In this document: in pieces, positions 59,422-64,000 of the stretch
How the letters are laid out: the number at the start of each line of letters is the position of its first letter
How positions within the stretch are numbered: position 1 is the stretch's first letter
NCBI RefSeq assembly: GCF_039614845.1
Contig: NZ_JBDIML010000001.1
Span: 1-64,000, forward strand
Length of the DNA stretch: 64,000 bases
Direction of reading: 5' to 3'
Source: Ornithinibacillus xuwenensis
GTDB taxonomy: Bacteria > Bacillota > Bacilli > Bacillales > Amphibacillaceae
The notes under the pieces: model-generated
What the model saw: the letters and a program-made list of their open reading frames with translations, nothing else
Databases searched by the model: none
Told to the model about the DNA's origin: nothing
Made by a program: the position numbers and the translations under genes

Positions 59422-60159
59422 ATGTTAACATCGGCTAAAAATGAAAAGGTTAAAAATTGGAAGAAATTACATATGCGCAAAGAAAGGATTAACTCCGAGA
59501 CTTTCTTAATAGAAGGATTTCATTTAATAGAAGAGGCCATTCAAAGTAAATGGGAAATAAAAGAGATTATCCTTCAAGAAGGAACGATATTACCAGATTG
59601 GAATATCAACTGTTCCGTTACTGAAGTAACAGAAAACGTCTTTCAACAAATTTCACAAACGAAAACGCCACAAGGTATCGCAGCTGTGGTTCGTTTTAGA
59701 CGTCAACAAGAAGTAACTGGAGATTATATTCTTCTACTTGATAGCATACAGGATCCCGGTAACCTTGGCACTATTATACGGACTGCAGATGCCGCGGGTT
59801 TTGATGCAGTAATCTTAGGAGAGGGAACGGTTGATTTATACAATGATAAAGTTGTTCGAGCAACACAAGGTTCTATTTTTCACATTCCTGTCAGACAGGA
59901 AAATCTTACAAATCGAATTCAGGTTTTAAAACAAGATGGGTTTAGTATCTGGGCAAGTGCCTTAACAAATTCAAAAGATTATCATAAACTGACAATCACT
60001 TCAAAAGTAGCGCTTATTCTAGGGAATGAAGGAGCAGGTATTCAAGCGAAGTTCCTTGAAACTGCAGATGAGATTGTAAAGATTCCAATCTATGGAAAAG
60101 CGGAATCCCTTAATGTTAGCGTAGCAGCAGGTATTTTAATGTATCATATTAAAGGATAA
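59422..60159 (+). CDS. ysgA: SpoU/TrmH-family RNA methyltransferase
   Basis: 2'-O-ribose methyltransferase with a trefoil-knot (SPOUT) fold. 245 aa: an N-terminal RNA-binding L30e-like part (1-95) and the catalytic domain with motif 1 LDSIQDPGNLGTIIRTADAA, motif 2 LILGNEGAGI and motif 3 IPIYGKAESLNVSVAAGILM. B. subtilis YsgA sits in the same place before pheST. The rRNA target is not known from sequence. Confidence 0.92.
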   Translation: MLTSAKNEKVKNWKKLHMRKERINSETFLIEGFHLIEEAIQSKWEIKEIILQEGTILPDWNINCSVTEVTENVFQQISQTKTPQGIAAVVRFRRQQEVTGDYILLLDSIQDPGNLGTIIRTADAAGFDAVILGEGTVDLYNDKVVRATQGSIFHIPVRQENLTNRIQVLKQDGFSIWASALTNSKDYHKLTITSKVALILGNEGAGIQAKFLETADEIVKIPIYGKAESLNVSVAAGILMYHIKG

Positions 60160-60162
60160 TTC

Positions 60163-60191
60163 TTGCAATATTTGGTTCCGTTCTCTATAAT
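60163..60191 (+). promoter_or_regulatory. pheST promoter
   Basis: TTGCAA at 60163-60168, 17-nt spacer, TATAAT at 60186-60191, immediately after the ysgA stop. Confidence 0.75.
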
Positions 60192-60197
60192 TTATTT

Positions 60198-60467
60198 AAC
60201 ATGTAAATAGTTAAAAGCTATGAAAGAGCGGTTAGCAGTATGAGCATGATTACAGGGAAGGAATGTCTATGACTGAAAGCATTCCTATCATGAACTGATT
60301 AATCTTTCACTCTGGAGCTGACACTTGGACCTTTTGGATAAGTAAAGGTGTTCCGGATTGTATCCGTTATGTTAACGCTAAGTTGGGCACAATATGATGT
60401 TGTGTCAACAAGGGTGGTACCGCGAAGTAAAGCCTCGTCCCTTATCAGGGATGGAAGGCTTTTTTTA
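60198..60467 (+). ncRNA. Phenylalanyl T-box leader of pheST
   Basis: The T-box AGGGTGGTACCGCG is at 60411-60424. The Phe specifier codon TTC is at 60306-60308 on the 3' side of Stem I. The terminator (AAGCCT...AGGCTT with inner TCCCT/AGGGA, about 60429-60467) ends in a T-run. Uncharged tRNA-Phe would favour read-through into pheS. Confidence 0.95.
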
Positions 60468-60606
60468 TTGTTTTATAAAAGAATCAATCTTCAAGTGTGA
60501 AAGGAATTCTATGCGGTAATGTCAACTGGCAGTTAATATCCAATTCGTACTATGAGCATACATAGGGCGAGTAATGAAAATTTGTGTTAATTTAGGAGGT
60601 TTTATC

Positions 60607-61641
60607 ATGCGAGATGAATTAAAAGCTATTGAACAAGATGCGCTTGCTAATGTAGAAACAGTAAAAGACATAAAAGAGCTACAAGCTATTAAGGTTTCTT
60701 ATCTTGGAAAAAAAGGCTCTCTTACAGGAGTTCTGCGTGGTATGGGTAAGCTTTCACCCGAGGAGCGACCTGTTATTGGAGAAATCGCAAACCAAGTAAG
60801 AGAGGCCATCACAAAAGCAATAGATGAAAAAAGTGTTGTGCTTGAAAATGCCGCATTAGAAGAAAAGTTGAAATCTGAGGCGATTGATGTAACGTTACCT
60901 GGGCGCCCCGTTAAAGCTGGTGGTCCACATCTATTAACAAAAGTAATAGAAGAGATTGAAGATTTGTTTATTGGGATGGGCTATGAGGTTCGAGAAGGTC
61001 CAGAGGTTGAAACAGACTATTTCAATTTTGAAGCATTGAATCTACCGAAGGATCATCCAGCAAGAGATATGCAGGATTCCTTCTATATTACCAACGAATT
61101 ATTACTTAGAACCCATACATCACCAGTACAGGCACGTACAATGCGCAACTACAAGGGTGAGAAAGCAGTAAAAATGATTTGTCCTGGAAAAGTGTACCGT
61201 CGTGATACGGATGACGCAACACACTCACACCAATTTACGCAGATTGAAGGGCTATATGTAGATAAAGACGTGAAAATGAGTGATTTAAAAGGTGTTCTAG
61301 ATGTATTTGCGAAAAAAATGTTTGGTGAAGATCGCAGTATTCGACTACGCCCTAGCTTCTTCCCGTTTACAGAGCCTTCTGTTGAAATGGATATCTCTTG
61401 TAAAGTTTGTGATGGTGAAGGCTGTTCAGTATGTAAAGGTACTGGTTGGATTGAAATATTAGGAGCAGGAATGGTCCATCCGAATGTATTAGAATTGGCG
61501 GGTTATGATCCAAAAGTATATTCTGGATTCGCGTTTGGGATGGGTCCTGAACGAATAGCGATGTTGAAATATGGTATTAACGATATCCGACAATTTTATT
61601 TAAATGATAGTCGATTCCTAAAACAATTCCATCAGGCGTAA
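60607..61641 (+). CDS. pheS: Phenylalanyl-tRNA synthetase alpha subunit
   Basis: Catalytic subunit of the alpha2-beta2 enzyme. 344 aa: N-terminal coiled coil (1-85), class II core with GPEVETDYFNFEALN, RTHTSPVQARTM, motif 2 GKVYRRDTDDATHSHQF, and motif 3 FGMGPERIAML. AGGAGG six bases before ATG 60607; a longer in-frame start at 60574 is rejected. It includes a CxxC-like zinc insert (CKVCDGEGCSVC) near 265. Followed by pheT after 14 bases. Confidence 0.96.
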   Translation: MRDELKAIEQDALANVETVKDIKELQAIKVSYLGKKGSLTGVLRGMGKLSPEERPVIGEIANQVREAITKAIDEKSVVLENAALEEKLKSEAIDVTLPGRPVKAGGPHLLTKVIEEIEDLFIGMGYEVREGPEVETDYFNFEALNLPKDHPARDMQDSFYITNELLLRTHTSPVQARTMRNYKGEKAVKMICPGKVYRRDTDDATHSHQFTQIEGLYVDKDVKMSDLKGVLDVFAKKMFGEDRSIRLRPSFFPFTEPSVEMDISCKVCDGEGCSVCKGTGWIEILGAGMVHPNVLELAGYDPKVYSGFAFGMGPERIAMLKYGINDIRQFYLNDSRFLKQFHQA

Positions 61642-61655
61642 GGAGGTACTTAATA

Positions 61656-64000
61656 ATGTTAGTTTCATTAAACTGGTTAAAAGAATATGTAGACGTTGAG
61701 TCAATTACCCCAGAAGAACTTGCGGAAAAAGTAACGAAGTCTGGGATTGAAGTAGATCATATCGAGTATGTTGCAGAAAAAAGTGAAAATGTTGTCGTAG
61801 GATACGTAGAATCCTGTGAGAAGCATCCAGATGCAGATAAATTAAATCTTTGTCAGGTTAATGTTGGAGATGAGACCCTGCAGATTATTTGTGGTGCACC
61901 TAATATAAGGCAGGGACAAAAAGTTGCTGTAGCAAAACCTGGAGCAGTTTTACCTGGTAATTTCAAAATTAAAAAAGTAAAACTTCGTGGTGTGGAGTCC
62001 AATGGTATGATTTGCTCTCTTCAAGAACTTGGCATTGAAGAGAAATATGTTCCAAAAGAATTTACAGAAGGTATCTTTGTTTTTCCAGAGGATGTTCAAA
62101 TTGGCGAAAATGTCGAGCCGCTATTAAATTTATCAGATGCAGTGTTAGAATTTGATTTGACTCCAAACCGCGCAGATTGCTTAAGTATGCTAGGTGTAGC
62201 CTATGAAGTTGGTGCACTTCTGAATAAGCCCGTCAGCCTTCCTAGTGAATCGATTGACACAATTGGAGAAAGAACCGAGAATTATATTCAGGTGAAAGTG
62301 GAAGATGAAGACTTAAATCCTTATTATGGAGCGTTTATTATTCAGGATGTTGAGATTAAGCCATCACCACTTTGGATGCGTAATTATCTTACTGCAGCAG
62401 GCATTCGCCCAATAAATAATGTCGTTGATATCACAAATTATGTGTTGTTGGAATACGGTCAACCGTTACATGCTTTTGACTACGATCGTCTTCAGTCAAA
62501 AGAAATTGTTGTCCGTTCAGCAAAATCAAATGAACAGATTGTTACATTAGATAATGTAGAACGTACGTTAACAGAAGACAATCTTGTTATTACAAATGGT
62601 AAGGAACCAGTAGCTTTAGCAGGAGTTATGGGTGGATCAAACACGGAAGTGACCGAACAAACCAAAAACATACTGCTAGAAGCAGCATTCTTTAATTCGG
62701 TATCAGTTCGAAAGACTGTTAAAGCAACCGGGCTTCGTAGTGAGTCTAGCACAAGATTTGAAAAAGGCGTGGATCCAAGTAGAGTAAGACATGCTGGATT
62801 ACGTGCTTGTCACTTATTAACGAAGTACGCAGGAGGTAAGGTATTAGAAGGAATTGTTGAATTTGATAATTTAGATCGTACAGAAAAAACTGTCGAAATG
62901 GATACAGATACAATTAACAATAGACTTGGTACAGCTATTTCTAACGATGAAATAGCAGAAATCTTGAAACGATTACAGTTCAACTTTGAACAAAAAGGAG
63001 ATAGCTTTACAGTCTTTGCTCCAACTCGTAGAGGAGATATTACAATCTTCGAGGATATGCTAGAGGAAGTCGCGCGAATCTACGGATATGATAACCTACC
63101 GTACACATTACCTTCAGGATCAACACAAGCAGGGGGCTTGACGAAGGCGCAGCAGCTTAAACGTGCGGTTAAAGGATATCTAGAGGGTGTTGGCTTAATG
63201 GAAAATAGAACTTATTCTCTAACAAGCGATACCTTTATTAATAAGTTAATTAGTCCTGAAATCTCAGAGCTTAATCCAGAGGCTATCGGACTGGCAATGC
63301 CGATGAGTGAGGAACACAAATATTTACGTTTAAGCATACTTCCCGAGCTACTTAAAACCATTAGTTACAACATCGCAAGAAATCAAGTCAACTTAGCTTA
63401 TTATGAACTTGGATCAATCTTTGTAACGAATGAACAAGAGCTGACAAAGCAACCAGAGGAAAAATTACGATTATCTGGTGTAATAACTGGAAATTGGATG
63501 GAACATCTTTGGCAGCAAGAAAGTAAGAAGGTCGATTTCTATGTTGTTAAAGGGATCGTAGAAGGATTGTTTGAGCATTTAGAGTTAAACCTTTCAATTA
63601 AACAAACGCAGCTTCCTGATATGCATCCAGGACGAACTGCATCGATTTCCTTAAATAATCAAGTAATTGGTTTTATGGGTCAACTACATCCACGTCTTGA
63701 AAAAGAATTGGATTTAAAGGAAACTTATCTTTTTGACCTTAATATGGATGCAGTGCTAGAAGCACATCATCACGAACCGAGTTATTCCTATATTCCAAGG
63801 TATCCTTCTGTTACAAGGGACATCGCATTTATTTTGGATAATAAAGTGAAAGCAGGAGATGTAAAAGACACCATTGAAGAACTAGGAGCCCCGCTTGTAA
63901 AACAAGTCCAAGTATTTGACTTGTACAAGGGAGAAAACCTACCAGAGGGCAAGAAGTCTGTTGCCTATAGTCTTTTATATCAAGATCCTGAAAAGACTTT
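61656..64000 (+). CDS. pheT: Phenylalanyl-tRNA synthetase beta subunit (partial, runs off the window)
   Basis: Tetramer partner that binds tRNA and edits misacylated Tyr. Starts at ATG 61656 behind AAGGAGG with MLVSLNWLKEYVDVES. About 781 codons are present; the family is about 800 aa, so only the last 20 or so residues are missing. Visible: EMAP/OB tRNA-binding domain (about 40-150), B3/B4 editing and B5 domains (200-480), and the start of the C-terminal anticodon-binding domain (SYIPRYPSVTRDIAF). Confidence 0.95.
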   Translation, partial: MLVSLNWLKEYVDVESITPEELAEKVTKSGIEVDHIEYVAEKSENVVVGYVESCEKHPDADKLNLCQVNVGDETLQIICGAPNIRQGQKVAVAKPGAVLPGNFKIKKVKLRGVESNGMICSLQELGIEEKYVPKEFTEGIFVFPEDVQIGENVEPLLNLSDAVLEFDLTPNRADCLSMLGVAYEVGALLNKPVSLPSESIDTIGERTENYIQVKVEDEDLNPYYGAFIIQDVEIKPSPLWMRNYLTAAGIRPINNVVDITNYVLLEYGQPLHAFDYDRLQSKEIVVRSAKSNEQIVTLDNVERTLTEDNLVITNGKEPVALAGVMGGSNTEVTEQTKNILLEAAFFNSVSVRKTVKATGLRSESSTRFEKGVDPSRVRHAGLRACHLLTKYAGGKVLEGIVEFDNLDRTEKTVEMDTDTINNRLGTAISNDEIAEILKRLQFNFEQKGDSFTVFAPTRRGDITIFEDMLEEVARIYGYDNLPYTLPSGSTQAGGLTKAQQLKRAVKGYLEGVGLMENRTYSLTSDTFINKLISPEISELNPEAIGLAMPMSEEHKYLRLSILPELLKTISYNIARNQVNLAYYELGSIFVTNEQELTKQPEEKLRLSGVITGNWMEHLWQQESKKVDFYVVKGIVEGLFEHLELNLSIKQTQLPDMHPGRTASISLNNQVIGFMGQLHPRLEKELDLKETYLFDLNMDAVLEAHHHEPSYSYIPRYPSVTRDIAFILDNKVKAGDVKDTIEELGAPLVKQVQVFDLYKGENLPEGKKSVAYSLLYQDPEKT

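Noticed and set aside
62492..62752. Minus-strand open frame of 86 residues within 62492-62752
   Set aside because: It is an antisense shadow of pheT, with no ribosome site.
1..64000. CRISPR arrays, prophage, insertion sequences, tRNA or rRNA genes
   Set aside because: No direct-repeat arrays, integrases, transposases, structural phage genes or cloverleaf sequences were seen. The T-box leaders are the only tRNA-related elements.

Overview
The window is one contiguous, gene-dense piece of a low-GC, spore-forming Bacillaceae chromosome. Gene content and order follow the Bacillus subtilis ytkL to pheT backbone closely. Protein style and the genes present suggest a moderately halotolerant relative such as Oceanobacillus, Ornithinibacillus or Virgibacillus (inference). 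Spore genes (ytrH, ytrI, ytvI, ytxC, sspI), T-box and L20 leaders and SigW/SigE-type promoters support Firmicutes. I see no phage, IS element, CRISPR array, rRNA or tRNA.

Layout. 1-2.9 kb: M24 peptidase (minus strand), pspA behind a SigW-type promoter, ytkL. 2.97-12.5 kb: a complete Gram-positive type IV pilus locus (three minor pilins, PilB, PilT, PilC, major pilin, prepilin peptidase, PilM, PilN, PilO), lying between ytkL and ytoI. A class II cyclic-di-GMP riboswitch precedes the major pilin and a c-di-GMP-type MshEN domain lies in PilB, so one second messenger probably sets both pilin supply and motor activity. 12.6-20.3 kb: ytoI, ytpI, nrnA, ytrI-ytrH and dnaE. 20.4-32.7 kb: central carbon and lipid supply (malic enzyme, a GntR regulator, accDA, pfkA-pyk, citZ-icd-mdh), with fxsA and ytvI between. 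32.9-44.9 kb: phoPR, polA-mutM-coaE, gapB, a small unknown gene, nrdR-dnaB-dnaI and ytxC. 44.9-48.7 kb: thrS behind a Thr T-box, then infC-rpmI-rplT behind an L20 leader; infC starts at ATT. 48.8-53.2 kb: ysdA, a VTT-domain protein, ysdB (SigW-type promoter), a dimeric dUTPase, ysdC and an unusual regulator-like gene. 53.3-59.3 kb: a lytic transglycosylase, a four-gene ABC export unit led by a large anchored extracellular protein, and sspI. 59.4-64 kb: ysgA and pheS-pheT behind a Phe T-box; pheT runs off the end.

The two most unusual items are the c-di-GMP-wired type IV pilus locus and the gene at 52144-53190. The latter encodes an N-terminal helix-turn-helix fused to a shortened F1-ATPase beta-subunit fold that has lost the Walker A lysine. 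It lies directly behind three evenly spaced palindromic sites, which suggests an autoregulated, possibly nucleotide-sensing regulator built from an ATP synthase subunit. I do not recognise a described family with this architecture.

Start codons were re-judged from ribosome binding sites, so several genes begin inside the longest reading frame, and several use TTG or GTG.
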